Shown: positions 54,504 to 63,030 of the stretch, piece after piece
How positions within the stretch are numbered: the first letter of the stretch is position 1
How the letters are laid out: each line of letters begins with the position of its first letter
From: Allobosea vaviloviae
Lineage (GTDB): Bacteria; Pseudomonadota; Alphaproteobacteria; Rhizobiales; Beijerinckiaceae
Direction of reading: 5' to 3'
NCBI RefSeq assembly: GCF_001298265.1
Contig: NZ_LGSZ01000009.1
Location: 1 to 64,000, forward strand
Length of the DNA stretch: 64,000 bases
Translations under genes and position numbers: made by a program
The notes under the pieces: generated by a model
Told to the model about the DNA's origin: nothing
The model's database searches: none
Seen by the model: the letters and a program-made list of their open reading frames with translations, nothing else

Positions 54504-54616
54504 GCCCTCATCCTGAGGAGCGCCGCAAGGCGCGTCTCGAAGGATGGTCGAGAAGGCTCCCGAACCCCTTGGAGCATCCTTCGAGACGCCGCTGCGCGGC
54601 TCCTCAGGATGAGGGC
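54504..54616. repeat. Intergenic palindromic repeat, family C
   Basis: The element starts GCCCTCATCCTGAGGAGC and ends CTCCTCAGGATGAGGGC. Internal arms TCTCGAAGGATG and CATCCTTCGAGA make a cruciform-like double hairpin. Elements with TCATCCTGAGGAGC are frequent in alphaproteobacterial genomes as REP-like repeats. Confidence 0.8.
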
Positions 54617-54657
54617 TATGGGCTGGATAAGCGCTCGGGTGAGGTAGCCGGCCTGCC

Positions 54658-55776
54658 ATGAGGCTGCGCATCGGCACCTTCAACGTCGAGAACCTGCTGA
54701 CCCGCCACCGCTTCTCCTCGGGCGAGCGCAGCGACACGGCGGCTGCCATGTCGCTGTTCCATCTCCCGCGCACCGACGAGCGGGATGCCGTCGAACGCTC
54801 GCTGGCGGTGGCGCTGGAGGACGACAAGCGCCAGATGACGGCGCTGGCCATCGCCGAGGCCCATGCCGATCTGTGGATGCTGCAGGAGGTGGATTCGCTG
54901 GCGAGCCTGCAGGCCTTCTTCGCCAATTACGTCCACCGCATCGCGGACCACCGCTACGGCCATTTCACGCTGATCGACGGCAATGACCGCCGCAACATCG
55001 ATATCGGATTCGCCGCACGGCGCGATCTGGTCGCGCCGCAGCACGTCTCGGTGCTTTCCCACAAGGATCTCAGCTTTGCCGAGGCCGGCGCCCATGACCG
55101 GGACCTTGCAGCACTGGGCATCCCCGCCGCTGCCAAGGTCTTTGCGCGCGACTGCCTGCAGATCGAACTCGATTTCGGCGACCGCAGACTCACCCTGTTC
55201 GGATGCCACCTCAAATCGATGAACAACGGCCGCGAGGACGGCCGCCAAGCGACGCTGCCGCTGCGCCGGGCCGAGGCGCGGGCCGTCAAGCATCTCGTCA
55301 AGCGGCATTTCGGCGAGGGCTGGCGCGAGGCGAACTGGATCGTGCTGGGCGATCTCAACGCCTATCGCTTCGGCCTCGGTCCCTTGGCCGAGCGGGTCGA
55401 CGAGGGCGAGAGCGGGATCGAGCCGCTGCTGGACGATTTCGCCGTCGATCCGATGGAAAGCCTGCCGCAGCACGAGCGCTGGACGCATTTCCGCCGGTAC
55501 TGGTCCGAGGCCGGCCAGAGCATGGTCGAGAGGCACATGCCGCTCGACCATATCCTGCTCTCGCCTTCGCTGGCGGCCGCCAATCGCGCGCCGGCCATGC
55601 AGATGATCCGCAGGGGGCTGCCCTATCGCGTGCCACTCGATCCGCGCGAGCCGGACCGCTCGATGGCGCGGCTCGCGACCTGTGCGGACCGCTATCCGCG
55701 CGTCGGTTGGGACCGGCCGAAAGCCTCCGACCATTGCCCGCTCACCATCGATCTGGTGATACCGCAGGCGATCTGA
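54658..55776 (+). CDS. Endonuclease/exonuclease/phosphatase fold protein
   Basis: The 372-residue protein belongs to the EEP superfamily (nucleases, phosphatases, phosphodiesterases). The motifs are RIGTFNVENLLTR at the N-terminus (catalytic Asn), LWMLQEVDSL (catalytic Glu), CHLKSMNNGRE, WIVLGDLNAYRF (Asp, Asn) and KASDHCPLTIDL (Asp, His). All key residues are there, so it is probably active. There is no signal peptide, so it is likely cytoplasmic. It does not resemble ExoA-type repair nucleases closely, and the substrate is unknown. Confidence 0.88.
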   Translation: MRLRIGTFNVENLLTRHRFSSGERSDTAAAMSLFHLPRTDERDAVERSLAVALEDDKRQMTALAIAEAHADLWMLQEVDSLASLQAFFANYVHRIADHRYGHFTLIDGNDRRNIDIGFAARRDLVAPQHVSVLSHKDLSFAEAGAHDRDLAALGIPAAAKVFARDCLQIELDFGDRRLTLFGCHLKSMNNGREDGRQATLPLRRAEARAVKHLVKRHFGEGWREANWIVLGDLNAYRFGLGPLAERVDEGESGIEPLLDDFAVDPMESLPQHERWTHFRRYWSEAGQSMVERHMPLDHILLSPSLAAANRAPAMQMIRRGLPYRVPLDPREPDRSMARLATCADRYPRVGWDRPKASDHCPLTIDLVIPQAI

Positions 55777-55798
55777 TGATACCCAAGGAATCACTGCC

Positions 55799-56701
55799 AT
55801 GACCCGCCGCTTCGTCACGCTCGACGTCTTCACCACGACGCCTCATGCCGGCAATCCGCTGGCGGTCGTGCTGGATTCGGACGGGCTCGACACAGCCGCG
55901 ATGCAGGCGATCGCGCGCGAGTTCAACCTGTCGGAGACGGTTTTCGTCTCGGCTGCGGCCGATCCAGCCCATCGCGCTGCGCTGCGCATCTTCACGCCCA
56001 GCCGCGAACTGCCCTTCGCCGGGCATCCGACGGTGGGCACCGCCGTCCTGCTGGCCTTGCGCGATGCCGCAGAGGGCAGGGGGCCCGAACTCATCGTGCT
56101 GGAGGAGCAGGTCGGACTCGTGCCTTGCGCTGTCTCTGCGACGGGCCCGCGCGTGGGTCACGCCGTCTTCACGCTGCCGCGCCTGCCAGTGCAACTGGAG
56201 CCGGCGGCGGCGCTGCCGCTGCTCGCAGGCGCGCTTGGTCTCGATCGGCGCGAGATCGGCTTCGACCGCCATGTGCCCAGCGTCGTCTCCGCCGGCGTCG
56301 GCTTCACCTTCGTTCCGGTGTCGAGCCTCGAGGCGCTTGCAGGCGTGCGTCTCGACACCACGCTCTGGGCGCAGGCGATCAGGCCGGCCGACCAGCCCAA
56401 CGCCTTTGTCTATTGCAGGCGGACCCACCACGCCGGGCACGACTTTCATGCCCGCATGTTCGCGCCGGCCATGGGAGTCAGGGAGGATCCAGCGACAGGC
56501 GCGGCCGTTGCCGCCTTCGCCGGCGTGATCATGCGCTTCGAGCAGCTGGGCGACGGCGAGCACCGCTTCACGATCGAGCAGGGCTACGAGATGGGACGGC
56601 CCTCGCAGATCACGCTGGAGCTGGCGGTCGCCGACGGTGCGCTCGTGTCGGCCCGGATCGGTGGTTCGGCCGTCATGATCAGCGAAGGCGTGCTGCTGTG
56701 A
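55799..56701 (+). CDS. PhzF family protein
   Basis: The 300-residue protein has the diaminopimelate-epimerase-like PhzF fold: FVTLDVFTTTPHAGNPLAVVLD with the conserved Gly-Asn-Pro, a central REFNLSETVFV containing the catalytic Glu, and later PSRELPFAGHPTVGT. PhzF proteins isomerise intermediates in phenazine synthesis in pseudomonads, but most homologues, with no other phz genes nearby as here, have no assigned substrate. It overlaps the NUDIX gene by four bases. Confidence 0.92.
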   Translation: MTRRFVTLDVFTTTPHAGNPLAVVLDSDGLDTAAMQAIAREFNLSETVFVSAAADPAHRAALRIFTPSRELPFAGHPTVGTAVLLALRDAAEGRGPELIVLEEQVGLVPCAVSATGPRVGHAVFTLPRLPVQLEPAAALPLLAGALGLDRREIGFDRHVPSVVSAGVGFTFVPVSSLEALAGVRLDTTLWAQAIRPADQPNAFVYCRRTHHAGHDFHARMFAPAMGVREDPATGAAVAAFAGVIMRFEQLGDGEHRFTIEQGYEMGRPSQITLELAVADGALVSARIGGSAVMISEGVLL

Positions 56702-57450
56702 ACGCGGATGCGACGCTCGGGCCTGAGGCGATGAACGATTTCGCAGATGGCCATATCGTGCGGCTGCGGCAGATTGCGGCGCGGATCGAGCCCTATGACT
56801 GGGCCTTCGCACGCGAGAACGGGGATGCCATCGCCTCCCACTGGGCCAAGGTCAGCGACGGCAAGCCCGCCATGTTCAATGGGCGCATCCTGCTGCAACA
56901 TCGCGCTGCCATCGAGGACGGCGTGTTCCGGGCGGCCTATTTCGAGACCGACTATGCCGCCTTCATGACCTGGCGCGATCACGGCTTGCCTGGGCCCAGG
57001 ATCCGCAACGGCTTCGCGATGGGTGCGCTGCGCGCCGCCGATGGCGCCTTCCTGTGCGGACGCATGGCTAAGCACACCGCCAATGCCGGCATGGTCTATT
57101 TCGCCGCCGGCACGCCGGACCGCAGCGACGTCCGCGAGGACGGAACCGTCGATCTCGCCGGCAGCGTCGTGCGCGAACTCTGGGAGGAGACCGGGCTGAC
57201 GCAGGCTGAGATCGTCGTCGGTGAGGGCTGGGACGCGGTGTTCACCGATGGCCGCATCGCCTTCATGAGGCCGGTCACGATTCCCTTGCCGGCGGACGAG
57301 GCGCGTGCGCTGATGCTGTCGCGGATCGCGGTCATGGACGAGCAGGAGCTCGACGACATCGTGATCCTGCGCAGCGCCGCCGATTGCGACCGCCACAGAA
57401 TGGCACCCTTCATGAAGCCCTATCTCGCCCATATCTACGGGCAGGGTTGA
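56698..57450 (+). CDS. NUDIX hydrolase
   Basis: The 250-residue protein has an N-terminal unassigned region and a NUDIX domain in its second half. The NUDIX box reads SVVRELWEETGLTQAEI (pattern REx2EExGx2) after a conserved aliphatic strand. NUDIX enzymes hydrolyse nucleoside diphosphates linked to other groups. I start it at the GTG overlapping the PhzF stop (GTGA); the ATG at 56731 would be 11 residues shorter. Substrate unknown. Confidence 0.88.
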   Translation: MNADATLGPEAMNDFADGHIVRLRQIAARIEPYDWAFARENGDAIASHWAKVSDGKPAMFNGRILLQHRAAIEDGVFRAAYFETDYAAFMTWRDHGLPGPRIRNGFAMGALRAADGAFLCGRMAKHTANAGMVYFAAGTPDRSDVREDGTVDLAGSVVRELWEETGLTQAEIVVGEGWDAVFTDGRIAFMRPVTIPLPADEARALMLSRIAVMDEQELDDIVILRSAADCDRHRMAPFMKPYLAHIYGQG

Positions 57451-57499
57451 TCGCTCCCGCGATTGCCCTGCCGCCCGCCAGCCAGTCGAAAGCGATGTC

Positions 57500-59587
57500 A
57501 TGACCGCGTCCAAGACCTTTGCGCCCGAAGCGCTGCCGCTTCCGTCCGAGAACCCTTTCGCCGCTGCCTGGACGACGCCGTTCGGCCTGCCGCCCTTCGC
57601 GGCGATCAAGCCCGAGCATATCCGCCCGGCTTTCGAGGCGGCGCTTGCCAAGCACAAGGACGAGATGGCGGCGACCGTGGCCGATCCGGCTGCCCCGGAC
57701 TTCGCTAACACCATCGAGGCGCTGGAACGGGCGGGGCGGGCGCTGTCGCGCGTCGGCGGCGTGTTCTACAACCTGTCGGGGGCCGATACGAACGAGGCGC
57801 TCCAGGCGATCGAGCGCGAGCTTTCGCCGATCACCTCTCGCCACTGGTCGGCGATCATGATGGATCCGGCGCTGTTTACCCGGATCGATGCCGTGTTCGC
57901 CAAGCGCGAGACGCTCGGGCTCGATGCCGAGCAGAAGCGGCTTTTGGAGCGGACGCATCGCGGCTTCATCCGCTCGGGCGCGCAACTCGGGGCCGACGAC
58001 AAGGCGCGGCTTGCCGCGATCAACGAGCGGCTGGCGGGCCTCGGCACGCAGTTCAGCCAGAACGTGCTCAAGGACGAATCCTCCTACGCGCTGATCATCG
58101 AGGACGAGGCGGGTCTCGCCGGGCTGCCGCCCTTCCTGCTCGCGGCGATGGCGCGCTCCGCTGCGGATCGCGGCCATCCCGGCAAGCATGCGGTGACGCT
58201 GTCGCGCTCGGTGATCGAGCCCTTCCTGACCTTCTCGACGCGCCGCGATTTGCGCGAGGAGGCCTTCACCGCCTGGGGCCTGCGCGGCGAGAACGGGGGC
58301 GAGAGCGACAACCGCGCCATCGTCGCCGAGATGGTGAAGCTGCGGGCCGAGAAGGCGAAACTGCTCGGCTTTGCCACCTTCGCGCATTTCAAGCTCGACG
58401 ACACGATGGCCAAGACGCCGGAGAACGTCCGCGGCCTGCTCGAACTGGTCTGGAAGCCCGCCAAGGCTCGCGCCGCGCAGGAGGCCGCCGATCTCGCCGC
58501 GCTGGCGCAGGCCGAGGGCGAGAACGGCCCGATCCGCCCATCGGACTGGCGTTATTATGCCGAGAAGATGCGCCAGCAGACCTATGCGCTCGATGAGGCC
58601 GTGCTGAAGCCTTATCTCCAGCTCGACCGCATCATCGCGGCCGCCTTCGACGTTGCCGGCAAGCTGTTCGGGCTATCCTTCGCGGAGAGGCCCGACCTGA
58701 AGGGCTACCATGCGGATGTCCGGATCTTCGAGGTGACGGAGACTGCCAGCGGCCGGCATATCGGCCTGTTCATCGGCGATTATTTCGCGCGCGCCTCGAA
58801 GCGCTCCGGCGCCTGGATGAGCGCCTATCGCGGCCAGCGCAAGCTCGGCGGCGAGGTCCGGCCGATCATCGTCAATGTCTGCAATTTCGCCAAACCGGCG
58901 GAGGGGAAGCCTGCGCTGCTCTCGATCGACGATGCGCGCACGCTGTTCCACGAATTCGGCCATGCGCTGCACGGGCTGCTCTCGGACGTGACCTATGGTT
59001 CGCTGGCAGGCACCTCCGTTTCGCGCGATTTCGTCGAGCTGCCCTCGCAGCTCTACGAGCACTGGTTCCTGACCAAAGAGGTGATGCAGACCTATTGCCT
59101 GCATGCAGAGACGGGCGAGCCGATCCCCGATGCGCTGATCGAGACGATCAAACGCGCCCAGACCTTCAACCAGGGCTGCGCCACGGTCGAATACACCTCC
59201 TCCGCGCTGGTTGATCTCGCCTTCCATTCGCTGGAGGAGCCCGGCGAGATCGACGCGCTCGCCTTCGAGAAGGCGGAGCTTTCGCGGCTGGGCATGCCCG
59301 AGGGGATGGTGATGCGCCACCGCACGCCGCATTTCACCCATGTCTTCGCGGGCGACGGCTATTCGGCGGGCTATTACAGCTATCTCTGGTCGGAGGTGAT
59401 GGATGCCGACGCCTTCAACGCCTTTCTCGAGGCGGGCGATGTCTTCGCTCCGGAACTGGCCGGCAAGCTGAAGCGCTTCATCTACTCCGCCGGCGACACG
59501 CGCGACGCGGCTGAGGCCTACGCGCTCTTCCGCGGGCGCCTGCCGACGCCGGATGCGCTGCTGGAAAAGCGTGGGCTGGCGGCGTAA
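57500..59587 (+). CDS. M3 family oligopeptidase (oligopeptidase A/Dcp type)
   Basis: The 695-residue zinc metallopeptidase digests short peptides in the cytoplasm. The zinc site is HEFGHALHG near residue 488, with the third ligand Glu in the segment around FVELPSQLYEHW. It has the mostly helical N-terminal half of the M3 family (EALERAGRALSRVGGVFYNLSG...). Family length is about 680 residues, so it is complete. Dipeptidyl carboxypeptidase and oligopeptidase A cannot be separated from sequence alone. Confidence 0.93.
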   Translation: MTASKTFAPEALPLPSENPFAAAWTTPFGLPPFAAIKPEHIRPAFEAALAKHKDEMAATVADPAAPDFANTIEALERAGRALSRVGGVFYNLSGADTNEALQAIERELSPITSRHWSAIMMDPALFTRIDAVFAKRETLGLDAEQKRLLERTHRGFIRSGAQLGADDKARLAAINERLAGLGTQFSQNVLKDESSYALIIEDEAGLAGLPPFLLAAMARSAADRGHPGKHAVTLSRSVIEPFLTFSTRRDLREEAFTAWGLRGENGGESDNRAIVAEMVKLRAEKAKLLGFATFAHFKLDDTMAKTPENVRGLLELVWKPAKARAAQEAADLAALAQAEGENGPIRPSDWRYYAEKMRQQTYALDEAVLKPYLQLDRIIAAAFDVAGKLFGLSFAERPDLKGYHADVRIFEVTETASGRHIGLFIGDYFARASKRSGAWMSAYRGQRKLGGEVRPIIVNVCNFAKPAEGKPALLSIDDARTLFHEFGHALHGLLSDVTYGSLAGTSVSRDFVELPSQLYEHWFLTKEVMQTYCLHAETGEPIPDALIETIKRAQTFNQGCATVEYTSSALVDLAFHSLEEPGEIDALAFEKAELSRLGMPEGMVMRHRTPHFTHVFAGDGYSAGYYSYLWSEVMDADAFNAFLEAGDVFAPELAGKLKRFIYSAGDTRDAAEAYALFRGRLPTPDALLEKRGLAA

Positions 59588-59596
59588 CGCCCAGGC

Positions 59597-59701
59597 GTCA
59601 TGCTCGGGCTTGACCCGAGCATCTCACGACCAGAGGTCTCCGGCGCCTCATCCGGCCTGAGATTCTCGGGTCTGCGCTGCGCTTCGCCCGAGAATGACGC
59701 G
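59597..59701. repeat. Intergenic palindromic repeat, family A (copy 4)
   Basis: It opens GTCATGCTCGGGCTTGACCC and closes CCCGAGAATGACGCG, with an inner CGACCAGAGGTCTCCGG segment. It sits between the M3 peptidase and the lipoprotein gene, which are convergent. Confidence 0.85.
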
Positions 59702-59705
59702 CTGG

Positions 59706-60050
59706 TTACCCCGGATAGCCAAACTTCGCCTTCGTCGCGTGGATCTGTCCGATCGCGCCGCCGTCATTGCCCGATGCGCACGTGGTCCGGGCGCGGGCGA
59801 TCTCCGAGGAGACGCGGCTGTGGACGCCCTTGGTGGTGTGGCCGCTGGCGAGATCATTGTCCATGACGGCCTGGAAGCGCTCGACTTCGCCGGAACAGCC
59901 GGTCCCGGTCGGCAGCCGGAAGGTGCTCGGGGTCACGCCGGGCACCGTATAGTCGGACGCCGGTGGTGGCGTGGGCGGCGTCGGTTGCGAGGTCTGGCAG
60001 CCGGCGAGGGCGAGCGTCAGCAGGGCGAGGGACGAGGCGATGGCGCGCAT
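59706..60050 (-). CDS. Putative small lipoprotein
   Basis: The 114-residue protein has a lipoprotein signal peptide (MRAIASSLALLTLALAGC, with a lipobox LAGC) followed by a Pro/Thr-rich linker and a short domain: TGCSGEVERFQAVMDNDL...SSEIARARTTCASG. It has three cysteines in the mature part, two of which could form a disulfide. The start at 60050 follows CCGGAGC and begins at the signal peptide. Membrane anchoring after signal peptidase II cleavage is inferred. No domain name fits. Confidence 0.8.
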   Translation of the reverse strand: MRAIASSLALLTLALAGCQTSQPTPPTPPPASDYTVPGVTPSTFRLPTGTGCSGEVERFQAVMDNDLASGHTTKGVHSRVSSEIARARTTCASGNDGGAIGQIHATKAKFGYPG

Positions 60051-60113
60051 GGCGGGCTCCGGCGAAAGGCGCGACGACCTTGCCCGATTCCCGCCATCGG
60101 TCAATCGCGGCGC

Positions 60114-60806
60114 TCAGTCCTCCAGAGGGACGAAGGGCAGGGCGGCCGCGAAGAGCGCTGCGGCCAGCGCCGCCAGCCAGACGGCGCCCTGGCCGACGAG
60201 GTAATGCGCGATCGCGCCGTTGATGCAGCCGGTGAGCAGCCCGATCCAGAGCAGGAAATGACGGACCCAGCCGAGGCGCGGCCCGCCGGTCAGCGCCGCT
60301 GCGATGCGCTGGCCCATCTTGACCAGCGTGCCGGTCATGTAGGTGAGCGCGATGGTGACCTCGCCGTCGCGTTGGAATACGCCGTTCTCGGCGCCCATGG
60401 CGAAGGCGAGCAGCACCGCGCCGGCGAAGCTGAAGCCCAGCAGGTCGAGCGTCGCGGCGGCGACGAGCGAGAGCGCGACGACCGAAAGCACCGCCGATTT
60501 GCGCCTGCGGCCGGCGAAATGCCCGGCCAGCGAGCCGGTCACGACGCCGCAGACGAACAGGCCGAGCACGGTGCCGGCAACCGCGATGCCGCCGCCCTTG
60601 AGCCCCGCCAGCTCGATGCCGAGCCGCGTGGTGTTTCCACTCATGAAGGACACGAAGAAGCCGCCGAGGCTGATGAAGCCGATCGTGTCGATATAGCCCG
60701 CCAGTCCCGACAGGCAGAAGGCGAGTGCGATCGCCCAGCGGTTATAGAGCATCATCCGTGGCATCTCCGGCCGCGCGCCGGGGCCTGTGGCGGGCCTGTC
60801 CGCCAT
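60114..60806 (-). CDS. YoaK family (DUF1275) membrane protein
   Basis: The 230-residue protein has about six hydrophobic segments. The DUF1275/YoaK features are LSGLAGYIDTIGFISLGGFFVSFMSGNTTRLG near residue 33, AMGAENGVFQRDGEVTIALTYMTGTLVKMGQ and a C-terminal ALAAALFAAALPF. The family is thought to be transporters of unknown cargo. The start at 60806 gives MADRPATGPG; a shorter start at MPRMMLYNR (60761) is also possible. It is divergent from the leuA leader. Confidence 0.9.
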   Translation of the reverse strand: MADRPATGPGARPEMPRMMLYNRWAIALAFCLSGLAGYIDTIGFISLGGFFVSFMSGNTTRLGIELAGLKGGGIAVAGTVLGLFVCGVVTGSLAGHFAGRRRKSAVLSVVALSLVAAATLDLLGFSFAGAVLLAFAMGAENGVFQRDGEVTIALTYMTGTLVKMGQRIAAALTGGPRLGWVRHFLLWIGLLTGCINGAIAHYLVGQGAVWLAALAAALFAAALPFVPLED

Positions 60807-60891
60807 CCGCGCCCCCGCCGATTCGCGCTGGCGCCATCATAGCGCCGTCGTCGCGTGCCCCGTCACGAGCGATACGGCACGAGACATATGC

Positions 60892-60920
60892 TTGCGCAAG
60901 GCTCGCCTTTTCGGTTACAT
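60892..60920 (+). promoter_or_regulatory. Candidate promoter of the leuA leader
   Basis: TTGCGC (60892-60897) and TTACAT (60915-60920) are separated by exactly 17 bases. It lies about 86 bases before the leader peptide. Confidence 0.5.
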
Positions 60921-61005
60921 CATGACGAGCCTTCGAGGAACGCCCGTGGTTTCGACCGCCGCCCATGTCCGGATGACCGCCCGCGCCGTTGCGCGGACGC
61001 TCCGC

Positions 61006-61062
61006 ATGCGCGCCTCCTCGACCCCGGCGCTTGGTCTGCTCCTTCTCCTTAGCCGCCCCTGA
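61006..61062 (+). CDS. leuA leader peptide (MRASSTPALGLLLLLSRP)
   Basis: This 18-codon frame ends in seven codons around Leu: CTT GGT CTG CTC CTT CTC CTT, then AGC CGC CCC and TGA. Five consecutive leucines plus one more upstream is a classic leu attenuator signature. A longer in-frame start at 60973 would give 29 residues. Translation would stall here when leucyl-tRNA is low. No ribosome site is obvious, so the exact start is uncertain. It is a regulatory peptide. Confidence 0.75.
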   Translation: MRASSTPALGLLLLLSRP

Positions 61063-61098
61063 GGGCCGGCCGGGCATGCATGCCTGGGCGCTCAGGGG
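61056..61098 (+). promoter_or_regulatory. Probable leuA attenuator hairpin
   Basis: CCCCTGAG (61056-61063), which includes the leader stop, pairs perfectly with CTCAGGGG (61091-61098); the self-palindrome GGCATGCATGCC lies inside. No T-run follows, so termination may need Rho or the hairpin may act on the ribosome site. A ribosome at the stop codon would block this pairing. Confidence 0.6.
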
Positions 61099-61193
61099 AG
61101 TGACGAGAACGACGACACACCGGACATAACGCGCCTGCATCCCAAGTGGCTAACTGCCAAGAGAGCGGCGCCAGCGCTTTCAGGAACACGACC

Positions 61194-62777
61194 ATGACCG
61201 ACACGATCCGGGCCAACGGCTCCGCGACTCCCGCTTCCACAAAAGACCGCGTGCTGATCTTCGACACGACTCTGCGCGACGGCGAGCAGTGTCCGGGCGC
61301 GACGATGACCTTCGAGGAGAAGCTCGAGATCGCCGAACTGCTGGATACGATGGGCGTCGACATCATCGAGGCCGGCTTCCCGATCGCCTCGGAAGGCGAT
61401 TTCGAGGCGGTGTCCGAGATCGCGCGCCGCAGCAAGCGCTCGACCATTGCCGGGCTGGCGCGCGCGATCACCGCCGACATCGCCCGCGCCGGTGAGGCGG
61501 TGCGCCATGCCGGGCGGCCGCGCATCCACACTTTCGTCTCGACCTCGCCGATCCATCTGGAGCACCAGATGCGCAAGACGCAGGACGAGGTGCTGGAGAT
61601 CATCACCCGCACTGTCGCGCAGGCGCGCAACCTGGTCGAGGACGTCGAGTGGTCGGCGATGGACGCCACCCGCACGCCGCTCGACTATCTGTGCCGGGCG
61701 ACCGAGGCCGCGATCAGGGCCGGCGCGACGACGATCAACCTGCCCGACACGGTCGGCTATGCCACGCCCGACGAGTACCGGATGATGTTCGCCTCAGTCC
61801 GCGAGCGCGTGCCCAATGCCGACAAGGCGATCTTCTCGGCCCATTGCCACAATGATCTGGGTCTGGCGGTGGCCAACTCGCTGGCCGCGATCGAGGGCGG
61901 CGCCCGCCAGGTCGAGTGCACGCTGAACGGCATCGGCGAGCGCGCCGGCAATGCCGCGCTGGAGGAGGTGGTGATGGCGCTGCGGGTGCGCGGCGACGTC
62001 TTGCCCTACGACACCGGCATCGACGCGACCATGCTGATGCGTGCCTCCAAGACGGTGTCCAATGCCTGCTCCTTCCCGGTGCAGTACAACAAGGCGATCG
62101 TCGGCCGGAACGCCTTCGCGCATGAGAGCGGCATCCACCAGGACGGCATGCTGAAGAACCAGTCGACCTACGAGATCATGACGCCGGCCTCGGTCGGCGT
62201 GACCAAGACCTCGCTGGTGATGGGCAAGCATTCCGGCCGTGCCGCCTTCCGCTCCAAGCTGAAGGAGATGGGCTACGATCTCGGCGACAACCAGCTGGAA
62301 GACGCCTTCACCCGCTTCAAGGCGCTCGCCGACCGCAAGAAGCATGTCTATGACGAGGACATCGAGGCGCTGGTCGACGACAACATCGCCACCGCCCATG
62401 ACCGGGTGAAGCTGGTGTCGCTGACGGTGATCGCCGGCACGCGCGGCCCGCAGCGCGCGACCATGAAGCTCGACGTCGAAGGCCGCATCGTTACCGAGGA
62501 GGTCGAGGGCAACGGGCCCATCGACGCGATCTTCAACGCGATCAAGACGATCGTGCCGCATGAGGCGTCGCTGGAGCTCTACGACGTCCATGCCGTCACG
62601 GAGGGGACCGATGCGCAGGCCGAGGTCACGGTGCGGCTGACGCATGAGGGCTTCTCGGTCACCGGCCGTGGCGCCGACCCCGACACGCTGGTCTCCTCGG
62701 CCAAGGCCTATTTGGTGGCGCTCAACAAGCTGATGGCCAAGGGCGTGCGCCTGCACGCCCAGGCTGCGGCGGAGTAG
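61194..62777 (+). CDS. leuA: 2-isopropylmalate synthase
   Basis: LeuA condenses acetyl-CoA with 2-oxoisovalerate, the first step committed to leucine. The 527-residue protein has the HMGL-type TIM barrel: [20 protein letters not shown] at the N-terminus, the metal residues in [20 protein letters not shown], and [16 protein letters not shown]. The C-terminal LeuA dimer/allosteric domain that mediates leucine feedback begins near residue 400. CAGGA lies upstream of the ATG at 61194. A leader peptide with Leu codons precedes it. LeuB/C/D are not in the window. Confidence 0.96.
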   Translation: MTDTIRANGSATPASTKDRVLIFDTTLRDGEQCPGATMTFEEKLEIAELLDTMGVDIIEAGFPIASEGDFEAVSEIARRSKRSTIAGLARAITADIARAGEAVRHAGRPRIHTFVSTSPIHLEHQMRKTQDEVLEIITRTVAQARNLVEDVEWSAMDATRTPLDYLCRATEAAIRAGATTINLPDTVGYATPDEYRMMFASVRERVPNADKAIFSAHCHNDLGLAVANSLAAIEGGARQVECTLNGIGERAGNAALEEVVMALRVRGDVLPYDTGIDATMLMRASKTVSNACSFPVQYNKAIVGRNAFAHESGIHQDGMLKNQSTYEIMTPASVGVTKTSLVMGKHSGRAAFRSKLKEMGYDLGDNQLEDAFTRFKALADRKKHVYDEDIEALVDDNIATAHDRVKLVSLTVIAGTRGPQRATMKLDVEGRIVTEEVEGNGPIDAIFNAIKTIVPHEASLELYDVHAVTEGTDAQAEVTVRLTHEGFSVTGRGADPDTLVSSAKAYLVALNKLMAKGVRLHAQAAAE

Positions 62778-62792
62778 GGCTCCAGCCGTAGC

Positions 62793-62896
62793 GCCATCCC
62801 GGGCAAGCCGCGTCAGCGGCGCAGATCCGGGATCCATGCCTGAACCGTTCCGGCATGGATCCCGGGTCGTCTCTACGCTTCGCCCGGGATGACGGC
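62793..62896. repeat. Intergenic palindromic repeat, family B (copy 2)
   Basis: It opens GCCATCCCGGGC and closes CGCCCGGGATGACGGCG, with an inner ATCCATGCC/GGCATGGAT pair, like the copy at 13939-14053. It separates leuA from the permease gene. Confidence 0.8.
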
Positions 62897-63030
62897 GCGT
62901 TTCCGGCACATACACTCTGATTCCAGTGGATGACCCCGCGCCCGTCTGGCGCGGGCGCGCGACTTGCCTTCATCCTGCCCATATCAGCGGCCGCCCTCGC
63001 GGCGCGCAAAGCATGGCGGGAGCGACGGCG

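Noticed and set aside
60922-61062. Longer leuA leader starting at 60922
   Set aside because: The likely -10 element is at 60915-60920, so this ATG lies before or at the transcription start. Starts at 60973 or 61006 are more likely.
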